Positions 46,952-58,559 of a stretch of 64,000 nt of DNA are shown piece by piece (position 1 is the first letter of the stretch; every line of letters starts with the position of its first letter). Source of the DNA: Microdochium bolleyi (Eukaryota > Ascomycota > Sordariomycetes > Xylariales > Microdochiaceae); the NCBI GenBank assembly GCA_001566295.1, contig KQ964248.1, positions 1,550,001 through 1,614,000 of the forward strand, written 5' to 3'. The notes below the pieces were generated by a model that ran no database searches, was not told the DNA's origin, and saw only the letters and a list, made by a program, of their open reading frames with translations. The position numbers were made by a program, and so were the translations under genes.

Positions 46952-47613
46952 GGGACAACAAGGGACCCTTCCTATGGTTACCCTGCAGAGTCCTGTTATA
47001 TGGTCCGCTCCTTTCCTGCGTCGTTGTCTTAGCGAGTACCCTATGCAGTACAGTCTTGGTAATACATCACTATGACTTTGTCTTGACCATTCATCGTACC
47101 ATCAAGACGGAGATTGAGAATGACGAGTCTACTATGACGAGCACCCAGTTAGCCTCGAATCAAATCCTAGAAATTAGTTTGATCCGTCTGAGTTACACTT
47201 GGATGCCTTCCAAACTGTGCCTAGCAAGTGCCAGCTCTGGAGTCTTGCCTGAGCAGCTCGGAAAACACGATCGAGTGGCGGAGAGAACAAGTGGTCGGAG
47301 GGGGACATTTTTGCTATTCCCAAACCGGTCTTTTGTAATGGCGTTTTTTGCGCCATGTCGAACATGACAGAAAAGAGAAAGAGAGCCCAAGCATTTCTAC
47401 AAGACTCGTGATTTCAGACCTCGCTCTCTCCCTTCCCAGTCAAAGTCAAGGGGCGCGGCCATGCAGAACATCCTAAATGTCGAAGCGTACAAGTCGAACC
47501 CATCGATCATCACCAATCATCGTCTTATGTTTGTACCATCCGTGTGTATATGAAAGTGTATACAATGAAGAAGAAGAAGAAGAAGAAGAAGAAGAAGAAC
47601 AAGAACAAGACCT
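46952..47613. other. convergent 3' region
   Basis: 3' flanks of the hydrolase gene and the DUF1593 gene. A (GAA)11 tract lies at 47567-47599. No gene seen. Confidence 0.7.
47567..47599. repeat. (GAA)11 microsatellite
   Basis: Eleven pure GAA triplets lie 14 bp beyond the stop of the DUF1593 gene, so they probably fall in its 3' UTR as a TTC run. Confidence 0.95.
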
Positions 47614-49185
47614 TCAAGCAAAACCCTGCATCTCCCCGGCCGCCTCGCCCACAGTCTCGCTCCCGCCCCGGAGGTCCTTGTTCAGACACTGTATCAGCAC
47701 GCGCCGGTAGCTCGTCAGCCCCATCCCCTTGCCCTTGCCCTTGCCAGCCAGGCCCCTCGCCTCCCCGCCGTCGTCGGTGACCGCGAGCACGAGGTGCAGC
47801 AGCTGGCCCTCGGCCTGGGCCTGCCGCGTCATCAGGTCGACCGCGCACTTGTCCGGCGGGGGCAGCGTGACGCTCACGATGCTCGCCTCGGGGTTCTCGG
47901 GCTCGACGCGCAGCTCCGCGACCTCGGCCGTGACCCACCACTGCGTGGCGGTCGGGTCGCGGTAGTGCGTCCACTTGTACGTCAGCGTCGGCGTCGTAGT
48001 CGTCGTGGCCCCAGGTTCGCCGGGACAGTCAGGGTCGTATGTCCCCGACGCGTCGATGCGGATCGTCGAGCCGGCCTCGGCGGCGATGGTGATGGGCGTC
48101 ACGCCCGCGTCCCCGCCGATGGAGATCACGGGGTGGTGGTTCGCGGCGGCGCGGTCCGGGGACAAGGTCCACTGCATGCGGGCCGCGAAGTCGTTCTGGA
48201 AGGCGTCCCGCCAGCGCCAGACGGTCGCGTGGTTGGACGTGTGCTCCTCCCCGTCCCTGCCGACCACGGTGTCCACGACGTCGCCGTAGTGCCGGGACCG
48301 GAGCGCCAGGCCGGCATCGCTCAGCGCGTACCGCCCGCCCCAGCTCCCGTACTCTGGGTGCTCGGGAACGCCCAGGCCGTTCTGGATCAGGTACAGGAAG
48401 GTCGGAGTGTCGCCCTCGGGGATGAACATGTAGTCCGGGTACGCGCCGCCCAGGGGCCCGATCTGGATGTGCTCCCTGATCCACTCCTTGGTCACCTTGG
48501 AGAAGTCGGGCCCGCCCCGGTTGAAGCGGTAGTAGTTGTCGCCCGAGATGCCCGTCCACGCGGCGAGGCCGTACTGGTTCCAGCCGTGCACGGACGCGAT
48601 GTAGAAGACGTCCGGGAACTGGTTCCGGATCCAGGCACCTGTGTCGTCCTGGTCGGAGATGGCGTACACGCGGATCCTGGCACGCAAGCTGGCGGCCACC
48701 TCGGAGGGGAAGTTGTTGCGGATGTGCAGGAGCACCGAGGCGAGGACGTTCGTGCCGCCCCAGCAGAGCACCCAGAGCGGCTGGTCCCCTCCGCTGTCGG
48801 CCGTGATCCGCTCGAGGAGCAGCTCGCCGCCTTTACTCAGCGGGATGTCGTCGCCAACCGCGGCCATGCCGTATACCGGCGGCCCGGAGCGGACCAGGCT
48901 CATGAGGCTATCTGCAGAGGGGTACTGCATGTCAGGGTGCGCGTGGGCGTTGAGGTTGTCGACGGCGCCGCGGTATGCGTTGATGATCTTCTCCATGTCC
49001 TGCGGGCAGGTCTTGGTCTTCATCCATGTGGACGTGCAGGCGATGATGCCCTCCGTGTTGAACTGGTTGGCGTACAACAGGTAGCGCACTAGCGATTCGG
49101 CATCGTCGGGCTCGTTGGAGATGTCGGACAGGATCACGACGCGAGGCTTCGTCGCGAAGTGCTGTAGGCGCAATGGATCCGCCAT
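47614..49185 (-). CDS. DUF1593 nucleoside-hydrolase-like protein
   Basis: Single exon of 523 aa. The N-terminal domain starts with RVVILSDISNEPDDAESLVRYL. Its Asp-rich motif at 21-28 resembles the calcium site of nucleoside hydrolases, and the family (PF07632, DUF1593, Sde182-like) is described as nucleoside-hydrolase-like and linked to cellulose binding in bacteria. QPLWVLCWGGTNVLASVL, RVYAISDQDDTGAWIR and the end of the domain (GGRYALSD) follow. The C-terminal 130 residues form a beta-rich region (TLTYKWTHYRDP). I see no signal peptide, so a secreted carbohydrate role is not supported. Substrate is unknown. There is no intron, and GC content is very high. Confidence 0.85.
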   Translation of the reverse strand: MADPLRLQHFATKPRVVILSDISNEPDDAESLVRYLLYANQFNTEGIIACTSTWMKTKTCPQDMEKIINAYRGAVDNLNAHAHPDMQYPSADSLMSLVRSGPPVYGMAAVGDDIPLSKGGELLLERITADSGGDQPLWVLCWGGTNVLASVLLHIRNNFPSEVAASLRARIRVYAISDQDDTGAWIRNQFPDVFYIASVHGWNQYGLAAWTGISGDNYYRFNRGGPDFSKVTKEWIREHIQIGPLGGAYPDYMFIPEGDTPTFLYLIQNGLGVPEHPEYGSWGGRYALSDAGLALRSRHYGDVVDTVVGRDGEEHTSNHATVWRWRDAFQNDFAARMQWTLSPDRAAANHHPVISIGGDAGVTPITIAAEAGSTIRIDASGTYDPDCPGEPGATTTTTPTLTYKWTHYRDPTATQWWVTAEVAELRVEPENPEASIVSVTLPPPDKCAVDLMTRQAQAEGQLLHLVLAVTDDGGEARGLAGKGKGKGMGLTSYRRVLIQCLNKDLRGGSETVGEAAGEMQGFA

Positions 49186-49813
49186 GGCTGTGTGTGGTCG
49201 TCAGAGGCAGGAGCAGGCGTTGCTTGAGGGGAAAGAGATGATCATGGAAAAGATTGACCCGGCCGTTCCCACGCATTGGGAATGATATTGTACTACCGGG
49301 TGTCTCCCCGTCTCCCAGCTGAATCGCGGTTCGACCTGCGGCAGCGCGGGGTGAACTACGGGGAAGTCGTCTTAGTTTCTGTGGGCAGCGGCTGCCGCTG
49401 CCGGACTCAGACCTGTGCGGAGGCTCGCGCTTCTCCATTGGGATGGCAAGCTCCCAAAATGGCAGTTTGTAGCACCATCGCCGGCTGGATGTGGGTCGCC
49501 GGACCCTGCGTGTCAGAGCACCTCAACGGCATGACGTGGTGACCTCTGTGTGTTGGGATTGATTTGTCCTGGATATGCCACGGGATCAGAGCCCGTTTCT
49601 TTGGATCTCCCACATACTGAGACAGTAACACTGTCGAACAGTGACGTACAGACCGCCATGCATCATCTTCCACACGCCTCGTCGTTCTTTACATAGCCAG
49701 GCTGTGGCGGCCAGATGGCCTCTTGGTGGCCGTCAGACAGCCATTGCAAAGAATCCAGGGCACAAAGCAGATTGCTACGAAGTTACTGAATCATAAATCT
49801 CTTCGCTCGAATA
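49186..49813. other. spacer DUF1593 / HHE gene
   Basis: DUF1593 promoter and 3' flank of the HHE gene. Only short overlapping frames; no gene seen. Confidence 0.7.
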
Positions 49814-50795
49814 CTACGATGTAGTCCCCTGCAGAGCATACAGCTCCCGTGGCTTCCCGTTCGCACAGCTCGAGAACTTCCACCACCTGCCATAGTACGC
49901 GCCAGCAATATTCGTCAGCCCCCACCTGATCGGTGCAGGCATCGGCGGCCAGTTGGCCCACATTCCATCCTCGACAGTGCCGTCGAGGTTCTGAAGAAAG
50001 AACGGCACGACATCCCACGTTCCGGCCTTGGAAACGGTGCTTTTGCCCCAGGTCTTGAACGTCAGCGCGGCCTCGACCTCCTCGGGTGAGCCAGTCTTGG
50101 GGGCCTTCGGGTGATTGGCGAGGGCCGCAATGGTCTTGATCTCGGAGTGGAAGTGGTCGCCAAAGGGCTTTTCAAAGGTCTTCATGATCGCCTGCAGCTT
50201 CTCGCCAGAGAAGTCTGTGCTTGGGTTCTCGAGGGAGGAGAGATACTCGTCGAACTGCGCCAGGCCGCCCAGGAATGCCTCGTGCTCGCCGTGCGTCTCG
50301 GCCCAGACGGTCTTGTCGCCGAGCAGCTCCTCGACCTTCGTGAAGAGCGTGTTCTCCTCGTCATCGTGATGCGAGGTTACAAACTTGTGCCATGTCTTGC
50401 AGTAACCAACAAAGTCTGCCCGGTCGCCAGGCTCGACGTGGGGCGCCTGCAGATAGATGGAGTTGTAGCCGCGGAGGATCGAATTGTGTAGCAGCGCCAT
50501 GTGCGAGGCACCGGCGGTGAACATGTCGGTCTGGCGGGTATAACCGGTCAGGCTTTGTCTTATGGCTGGGGGAACATTCTGTATGGCGGGCTCAAGGGGC
50601 AGTAATCACCTTGCGGGTCTCGAACTGAGGCGTAGCGACGAGGGCTATGGGCTGATCAGCCCAAACCTGAGTAGGTGCCATGGTGTGTGTGAAGTAGGGC
50701 GACTGTCGGGTGAAGATGGTGAGGATGAGAGGCAGGCCGAGAAAGAGGATGCGGCCAAGGAGGCCGCGCTGCTGAGGCTGTGCTTTTGGAGGCAT
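49814..50795 (-). CDS. membrane-anchored hemerythrin HHE-domain protein
   Basis: Two exons, 50610-50795 and 49814-50530, giving 300 aa. Residues 10-28 (GLLGRILFLGLPLILTIF) form a hydrophobic anchor or signal. The cation-binding HHE fold follows, with candidate ligands in HMALLHNSILRGY, HKFVTSHHDDEENTLF, THGEHEAFLGG and FGDHFHSEIKTIA. Such proteins bind a di-iron centre, and some act in oxygen, NO or iron sensing; the role of this fungal group is not established. The C-terminal part (WDVVPFFLQNLDGTVEDGMW) is shared with fungal homologues. The intron is in phase 0 with a CTGACC branch site. Confidence 0.85.
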
Positions 50796-51923
50796 GGTGG
50801 TTGTCTATGAGAAGGCCCCGAGAGGCCGTTGGCTGCGTGGCGGGAAGCGTAATGGCTGGCCGGAGTGTCGCACACGACACTGGAACCATACGATGGTGGT
50901 GTGAGCTTCGCGATGACTTGCAAAGATGGCGATCGTGTGGGGAACAGCTGACTTACATGCGATGTCTTATTGGTGGTGCTGGGAAGGAAGCATGGGGGAG
51001 CTCTGGCAGGGGTCCGGTGCTGGCCGGAGTCTCCGGACCTCGAATCTCACCACGGCCATGACAGGGAGAGATGGATTTTGAATGACATCTGAGAGCAATA
51101 ACGTGAGGTTGTGTCGAGGCTCAGCAACAAAGTTGCATCGCAAGAATCTGACCTGCAAGCGAGGACATGAGTAAGTTGAAGCAGTGACAAAGGCAGGACG
51201 CAGGAAGCAGGAAGCAAGGGTCCTCCGTGACTGCCGTTAGTGTGCTTGTGGCATCTCGGCAGCTTCCGCGCCCCACACCCTTTGTTCCCAACCCTCCACG
51301 CATCAATCTCAAAGCCAGCTCCAGGTCAATATCCCGAGCTTCTCTTTCCGAGTCAAACATCATCCTGGGCCCAGGCACTCCGGTCGTTTTATCATGGTTC
51401 TGGCCATTGAACGTCGTGTCGTGTTGCAGTCCAACACGGCATCTCCGTGACCACCGCTGTACTGTCCATCGCGCAAACGCTGCTCTTGCTGACCACGCCT
51501 GACTATCCCACCAGACTGTTCGTTGTTTGCCCTCTCTGCGTCTGCGCACTCGCCCTACTCACACTCTGCTCCTTTGCTCACAACGAGCAGCGGAAACATT
51601 CTCGAGCTCGCGCAATGCCTTACCAGCCCAGACATGTCACGAGTGCCTTGTCCGTGTGGCACTGGCTGCAGTCATGGTCCCTACAACGCCCATCGTGGCC
51701 AGTATATATGTGACGCTCTTGCAGGCCTTCATGGCTGATCTCCCGATTTTCTCTTCTCTGGGTCTTTCTAAACACGACGATTCCCAGTGTCAAGTACACG
51801 ACAACCACAGCACTCGCTTCCCTGGCCGGCTATTGATTCTCTGATCTTTGAGAGCCGTTGGAAGAATAGGACCTCCAGCTTACCATCCACAGAACATCGA
51901 CAATACCGTTCCAGAACGATACA
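50796..51923. other. upstream of HHE gene and of candidate gene
   Basis: Divergent region. A plus-strand Cys-rich frame near 51633-51738 (MSRVPCPCGTGCSHG..GQYICDAL) could be an upstream exon of the next candidate gene, but I found no convincing donor site. No other gene seen. Confidence 0.5.
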
Positions 51924-52957
51924 ATGTTCAAGACCAGCAACCCGACCTGCCGGAAGGCGACAGTTCAGAAGTGCCGTGAAACTTACCTCAACCTCCCAGT
52001 AACCAGGCGGTACCCACGTCCTCATCTTGAGGTATCAACAGACGTTTTCAGGTACGACACTGTGAAGCTTGGGTCGTGGCGAGGTGCCAGGTCGCAGATC
52101 GCACCTACGCCACATGCTGTAGATCCTCGCAGTGCAGAACGGTCCTTCGCTAGCTTAGACAAGACAAAAGCGCCGCGGACAGCACAGCCAGTGCAGCAAG
52201 AGCCGAGCCCGGTCCTGCAGCAGGTTTGCGAGGTCTCTGACGAGAGGAGGCTGCACGGGCAGTGTAAATCAATCACCTTGTTATGTGCTCCAGTTTTTGA
52301 CTTTGCAAGAAGGCTGACACTGGGTCGTGTTGTGCCCAAGGTGGTTTTCAGAATGTCCAGGGCACTTCCTACTATGCCCACTTGAGGCAGTGGGCAACCA
52401 ACATCAAGGAAAAGATGGACTCCCTCCTGAGCTATCTAGGCCATCTATATACATCAAGAGAACTGTCTTCAGTTCCGCCCTTCGAGCAGCCTCAATCGAC
52501 CTCGGGCCGGTCATTCGACAGAACACAGGCATGGCCACCCACCTCATTGAACAGCGCGTCCAGATCGAGCAGTTGTAACAATTCCTGCGCCTCTTCTCTT
52601 TTCTCGTCCTATTCTCTTTCCACATCTACCTCGACAGTCTCACCTGGACTCCCGGAGTATGGAAACGACCACCAGTACATAATTGACGCGGACAGGGACA
52701 TCGTGATGACCGAGGCGTCTCTGCCGGACACGTCCAATGATCTCTACCACTACTACTACGGCGGCAGCACCGCGGTAGACGAAGACGGAGATGTGCACAT
52801 GGTTGGCGGTTACACCAGGTACGACCCCGGCACGCTCGACGCCGCGTGTGAGTACATCATCGCGACGAAAGGAGCAAAAGACCAAGCCAACAGGGGAAGT
52901 TCCAGGGGTGGCCCGAAGAAAAGGAGCGGTAAGAAGAAGCCGCAGAAGAAGAAGTAG
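51924..52957 (+). CDS. hypothetical protein, exon structure uncertain
   Basis: Best model: exons 51924-52263 and 52341-52957, giving 318 aa. The donor is GTAAATC, the branch site GGCTGAC and the acceptor TGCCCAAG. The downstream exon is the better supported part: it reads GFQNVQGTSYYAHLRQW, NIKEKMDSLLSYLGHLY, then a Ser-rich stretch, and it ends in a basic tail (KKRSGKKKPQKKK) that could be a nuclear signal. The first exon is doubtful and may contain a hidden intron. The true start may lie in the Cys-rich frame near 51633. I recognise no domain. Confidence 0.4.
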
Positions 52958-54176
52958 AAAGGCACAGGCAAAGGCAACGACCGGGAGCAGAAACCTAGCC
53001 ACTGAACAGAACCACCACCAAAAGCAGCAGCAGGACCACGCGATATACCGAGGGCAGCAGAACACAACCAGCCGTTCCGAGACGCAACACAGTACCCATG
53101 CGCTGCTAAACGCCAGTAACATTGGGAAGACCAGCGGACCTCCGTCGTTGTCATTATCGCGGCAACGATTTGATTTTTTTCTGACTGAAGACACCACCGG
53201 TCCATTAGCACACACACCTCTTTTGCTCCCTGTCCCGTTCAGCTCGCCTTGATCTTTTTCTCGCTGCCGTCGCTGTCCCCCATAGATGAGGGCATGCTAC
53301 TCCCCTCCTTGCTTTCCCTCCCAGTCATCCTTGAAGGGCCTTGTCATTCTAGACCTTTTGTGCTGTCCCGTCTGTCCAGGCTGTCTGCTCGCATATTGGT
53401 CAGCCTTGCGCATGCTAGACGGCTGCACTGACAGTGGGAAACCACAGTCTGGGGATGGGAGCCTTCGTTTTTATTCAGCATTACTCTATTGTTCACGAGT
53501 TTTGGCTTACGTTCTTGTTTGAATATCTCTTCCGATTCTTGCCTTTTTTTCTTTTCTTCAGTCTTCTGCTGTTTTGCTTGTCTTTCATATATTACTTTAC
53601 TAAAGGTTGGATATTATGAAGTTCCTACCGGCTTATCCGGTCACGATATCTTTACAAAAAGAGTAGTGAGTGATGTATTACTCGAGGCGATTTATCAACA
53701 TCGTGATTAAGAGTGTCTATGTTCTTGAGACCCCATTTCCAAAATTTCTCGCAACTCGCCTGCCCACCTCAGGCGTCCTCCGACTTTCAAAATGGTCAAG
53801 GTTGATCAGACGCTTGTTTGCTCCCTGGCGCACACAAGGTAGTGGAACCCCACTCGTATTGTACACGCGCTCCTCAGTGCTGCGTCCTCTGCGTGCGTAC
53901 GGGCGAGTAGGTAGTCCGAACATAACGGAAACGCACACACTCACGCCCAACGGCCCCAATCCACGGCAGCCGCTGTTGTTTTGTTGCATCCCTCTCGTCG
54001 GGCCCCCCCCCCCCCGGCAACAATCCTTCGGCCACCGAGCTCCCCACCAAACGTAACCAACCACAGGAACTCACTCTCGAGCACGTCCAACTGTCGCCGC
54101 TTGGTTTTCAACCACCACCACCACCACCTCTACATCCACATCCTCCCCTCCAGTCCCCCGCCCAGCACGTCAAGAA
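52958..54176. other. convergent 3' region
   Basis: 3' flanks of the hypothetical gene and the EBP-like gene. Part of it (53500-53720) is AT-rich, and a run of 13 C lies at 54003-54015. No gene seen. Confidence 0.7.
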
Positions 54177-55091
54177 TCACTGGCCCTTCCTCGCCGCGTC
54201 CCGCTCGCCCCGGACCCTCAGCGCGTCCACGATATCCAGGCTCGCGACGCCCAAGGCCCACAGCGGGATGAAGACCCACAGCATGTTGAAGAAGACGAGG
54301 TACAGCCAGAGGTACATCCAGTTGCTCGAGTCGAGATACTGGTTGCCCGTGAGCCACTCCGGGCAGAAGGTCAGGAACCCGCCGTACAGCTCCATCGTGG
54401 CGACGACGATGATGAGGATGTTGGTGCGGGGGTCCCTGCGCGCGAGGCCGTAGCAGATGACGCAGGCCAGGGGCCCCGCGAGGAACACTGTGAGGAGCTC
54501 GAGGGAGATGATGGTCTTTTGAGATTGTACAAAGGTGTTTGTGTTAGTATAGCACTTGGAGATTAGAACACGTTCTGCCGTCGCTCCGCGCAACGAGTAT
54601 GTCTCGTCTCCGGGCCATCCGGGCGAGACTGCTCCGCTTGCTAGTCTGTAGGAACGAGCAGGCAGAGTTCACAACGTGCAGGCATCACTCACCAGGTCGG
54701 CGCCAGCCCAGCGCCAGTCCGCTTTGGCATACACCATCCACAGCATCGCAAACGGGTTGTCCCCGCCGGCCTGGGGCCCATAAGCGCGGCCGGTCGTGCC
54801 GAGGAAGTTGTGCGGCGACGGGGCGAGAGTGCTCGGGTCCGCGACGCTCGCGATGTCGACCCACGAGAAAAAGCAGTGGTACAGGAAGGAACCCTCGAGG
54901 GTGAAGTGCAGCAGGGCGTCGAAGGCATGCCAGATGAAGAGGGCCCGCGTGGTGCTGCTCGTCGTGGCGCGGTCGAGCGCCGACAGGGACGCGATGTAGG
55001 CTACCGCGAGGATGGCGACGGTCGAAGCGAGCGAGACGAGCGTCGTCTTGTCGAACAGGTCGGGCGGGAGGGAGTCGATGAAGGAAGCCAT
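54177..55091 (-). CDS. EBP-type (EXPERA) sterol isomerase-like membrane protein
   Basis: Two exons, 54693-55091 and 54177-54515, giving 245 aa. Several hydrophobic helices match the emopamil-binding-protein family. IWHAFDALLHFTLEGSFLYH contains H55 and E66, equivalent to the His/Glu pair that isomerises the sterol 8(9) double bond in EBP. FCPEWLTGNQYLDSSNW and NMLWVFIPLW carry the later polar helix residues. It is probably an ER membrane protein. In most fungi the main C-8 sterol isomerase is the unrelated ERG2, so this may act on another sterol or be a regulator; that is inference. The intron has a TACTAAC branch site and is in phase 0. Confidence 0.85.
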
Positions 55092-55737
55092 GGTGAGCAG
55101 GCCCTGTGCGGATAATGGCGAGTAAGTTGCTGGTCGAGAGTGTACTCGAACAATTCAAACGTGTTGCAATCCTCTGAAGATGGTTTTGCGCCATCAAAGG
55201 TGTGGACAGACTGCTGTGCACCCCGGTCTGCCGGGAAATTGCTTGTGTGGAGATGGGACAGGGGTTGATGATCCACCACGTCAAACATCCCGAACCGCAT
55301 CAACGTCAACATGATGAGCCTTACATGATTTAACCTGATATACACTTGTGGTGTTAATAAATCTTTACGCGTTTTCAAGGCGACGTTTATATTGTAAACA
55401 GGGAAAGACTTACCAATCAACCCATGCAAGGTTCAGATAGTATGCTAATTCTATTCTTACCCCGCATGCTCCCAATTGTCTCATATATTCTTCACGAAAC
55501 ACATTCACAAGGCAGAAGACGTATCTTTGTGTTTGGCCAACGACTCAATTTCTAAGATTAATCCTAGGGGTATTTAAGAGTTCGCAAAAACTTCAGCAGA
55601 CTGTTTGTCCACTTCCATCCCAAGCCATTGTGTGATTATTAAGAAATATCGGATTGTTGTGCGTGAAATCGTGTCCCATCATCAGGCTCGTAGTTTTACA
55701 AAGTGTGATGATTGCTCAAAGCCGAAGAGAGAGTGCT
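55092..55737. other. spacer EBP-like gene / grg-1
   Basis: AT-rich promoter of the EBP-like gene and 3' flank of grg-1. No gene seen. Confidence 0.75.
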
Positions 55738-56034
55738 TTAGTGCTTAGCGGCCTCCTTGTTGACATCGGCAGAGCGGTTGTGCTTCTGCTCGTCGAACTT
55801 GTCACCGACAGCATCCTTGGCAGCCGAGGCACTGAGGTGAGGGAGAAGTGTTAGTTCAAGCTCGTCAATAGCAGCCAGTATGCGAGTGAAAAGGATGTGA
55901 TGGAAAGCTTACCGAGTGCCGAGCGAAGCGTTGCTGTCCTTGGCAACCTCCTTGTTGGCCTCCTTGGAGGTGGTGGAGAGAGCACCCTTGACGGTGTCAG
56001 CGACGTAGTTGGCGGCGTTGTTGACGGTATCCAT
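55738..56034 (-). CDS. grg-1: glucose-repressible protein Grg-1/Ccg-1
   Basis: Two exons, 55913-56034 and 55738-55831, giving 71 aa. The protein is hydrophilic, rich in Ala, Lys, Asp and Asn (MDTVNNAANYVADTVKG, EANKEVAKDSN, ASAAKDAVGDKFDEQKHN). It matches Neurospora grg-1/ccg-1 in sequence and length, apart from a few substitutions. That gene is induced by glucose loss, by the clock and by stress, and its product is very abundant but of unknown biochemical function. The ATG at 56034 is chosen because the longer frame upstream is poly-pyrimidine 5' UTR sequence. A TATATAA lies about 117 bp upstream. The intron has GTAAGC and CACCTCAG ends. Confidence 0.95.
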
Positions 56035-56150
56035 TGTGATGGTTGGGGGGGTTTGTTTGGTTGGTGGTTGGTTGTGTGTGTGAGGGTGAGATTGTTGAGT
56101 TGATGATGAGAGAAGAAGGGATCTAGATGGAGGGACGGGGAAGTGGTGGT

Positions 56151-56157
56151 TTATATA
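56151..56157 (-). promoter_or_regulatory. TATA box of grg-1
   Basis: TATATAA on the minus strand, about 117 bp before the ATG and followed by pyrimidine-rich leader sequence. This fits a strongly expressed, inducible fungal promoter. Confidence 0.6.
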
Positions 56158-58544
56158 TTGAGCTGGACGGCGGGTTGCGTGGGCAGAAGGCAGCGTTGCT
56201 GCGGCAGAGGCAGGAGCTGCTAGTCCAGCCATGCCTGAGGCAGGCAGGCAGGCACACGCCGGAGCAACCTCCTCCTCCCTCGCCCCGCGTCGTCACGAAG
56301 CTCGTTTGCAGGTGCGGTGGTGAAGCTCATCATGTGGGCGAGCTACTACGTCATCGCCGATCTGAGCAGTGGGGCCCGCAGTCTCCTCCGCCGCCCAGCC
56401 CTGGCCAGTCTGGTCCAGCCACTGTGGTCAAGTGTGGCTTGCCTTGGAAGGCCCTCACCCGCGACTGCCCGCCCGCAGCCACGAGTGGGGGAGATGCGCA
56501 GACGGCAGGGGAGCAGGCGCGCCGCTGCAGGATCTGTTTGAGCTCTGGGGAGCTGTCGTGGGTCTGTGACAGTCGGGGGCCCCACTTCCCGCGTCCCTCT
56601 GCCCTGCCACTTCATGATTACGATGGCAGAAGTGCTACGACCACGCACAGGCATGGGCGCCCGTGGATGTCAATCAGGTACTTGCTACGTCGCTGCCCGC
56701 GCGGGGTTGCGCAGCAGGCTCAAGTTACGTCGACATTTGGATTGCAGGCCCTGCAAGCTCTGCCCCCCACCTGCTCATCGCAGACATTACGCATGCGGCG
56801 GGGTCCGGACATGATGCTCCTATGTCGTCATCGGCTCGTGCTTGCCTCTGACCGCCGCTGACAATGATGCACTTCTGCCTATGTGTCCTCCGTGCTTTGA
56901 TGGGATTTGCTGATCCAGGAACAGTGTCTCTTGGACGCCGGGCTGCGAGACAATCCAGCACAGCCGAGGATGGGCATGTGAAGGAGCGTTGGACTTCGCC
57001 ATCCTGCCAGGCCTGAGCGCCATCTGCCAGGGCAGGAAGATGCCGAGCAGCGACGTGCACCACATGCCTGCCCCAGCAGCAGTGCCAAACTCTGTTTGAG
57101 CCCTGCACTCGATGTCGCAGACAGGTCCGAACTCGACAACAGAAGACCCCTCCAGCCCTGGGAAACTCTGTTGGTGCCTTGTCGATAATCCGTTGACAAC
57201 CCGATGCCTACCGACACGACTCGCCGACCTCAGGTCGCCCAGGTACTCAGTACGGAGAGACCAACTAGTCGTAAATGAGTAGCAGATCTGGGGCCGCAGC
57301 CGCCCGGTTCACGGTTCACGTGCCAGCTGGACGTGGCCTAGATCGCTGCAAGGGCCGCCAAACAACGCTGCCGGCTCCGTAATGACGACATGACTCTGTG
57401 GTTTATCTGCCTCAAGCTTCACGCGACATACTAGGACAGTGTCCGGCGGCAAGGCTAGCGCTTCTGATGCTGGTCGTCGAACGCGGGCGGGGTGATAGCG
57501 GGCGGCCCGACAGCGCCCGAGCCTCCGCCATGCCATCGAGATCGTGGCGACGCTGGCTGATGATCATGCCGTCAGTCGTGTCTGAGCATCCCGTCCCTGG
57601 GTGGTGATCTGCCGCGCATCAGTGGCCGGCCAAGCAAGCACAAAAGCCACAGCAGGTGCCCGGCCTCTGGCCTCAGCCACTGGGGGCGTCCAAGGCTCCC
57701 CCGCTCCTGCGCGGAGCAACGCATCCGGCTACCCTGGGACATGCTGCATGCCATCATCGATCAGCCACGCATCCCTGCCCGTGCCTGCCTCCGTCGCCAT
57801 CCAGCCCGTCTCTGGTGCCTTTCATGCCCCTGCTCTATCCACGCCGCCATCCATCCACGCCGCGATGTCCACATTGCGACTCTGTTGTGATCCCGCCCTT
57901 CCCACAGACACGGGCCCTCTGCGGGCGTTTTGCCCGCTTCGCGGTCCAGCACGCGTCCGCCCCCGTGTGACGTCATACGACATCTCGCCTCACAAAGTCC
58001 TACGGGGTAACGGAAGTGCACAGAGAGCTACCCCCTTACGCGCAAGGCCGCGTGCTCCCGCACGCACCGCGTAGACTACCGGCAAGCGTTGCCAATGGTC
58101 TGCTTTTTCCCGTGTCATGTGGCCGGTTTTCGCGCACCATTCTGGGACTGGTCGACATCGCATCTGCTTCACTTGCGTCACTCCGTCGGTCTGCATTGCA
58201 TTGTGTCGCGTAGCCAAGGCCTGGCTTTTCCAGCACGCACGCTACGTGCCTGCTCGTCTGCCACGCCGCCTTACACGACATGTAACTTTTCACGGCATAG
58301 GACTAACAGGCGAACACAAAAAGATTCCATGCTCACAGTGCATCATTCACTCCAATATTGATGACTTGGTGTGGCTCGAGCGGTTCCGGCATTCCCCTGA
58401 GTGAGCTGCCATGTCCGTCAAACCCTCGCTTGCAGTCTCCGCCTCTGGGCCGAGACTCTCGAAACGCTAGCAAAGGGTCGATTTGACACTGTTCCAAGGT
58501 TAACCGCGGATAGTCTCGTCAGGATTCCAAACTGTTACGTGTTC

Positions 58545-58559
58545 AGAGTCTGAGACTCT
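58545..58559. repeat. inverted repeat AGAGTCT-1-AGACTCT
   Basis: Perfect 7-bp arms around a single G. It lies in otherwise featureless DNA between grg-1 and GCN2. Confidence 0.7.

Noticed and set aside
47794..49092. 432-codon plus-strand frame
   Set aside because: Antisense of the DUF1593 gene; Val/Arg/Gly-rich translation typical of a GC-rich shadow.
55909..56232. Longer grg-1 frame of 107 codons
   Set aside because: The extra N-terminal part spans the TATA box and pyrimidine-rich leader; homologues start at MDT.
56127..56861. 244-codon plus-strand frame upstream of grg-1
   Set aside because: Lies in the grg-1 promoter, antisense to its leader and TATA box, with no recognisable domain.
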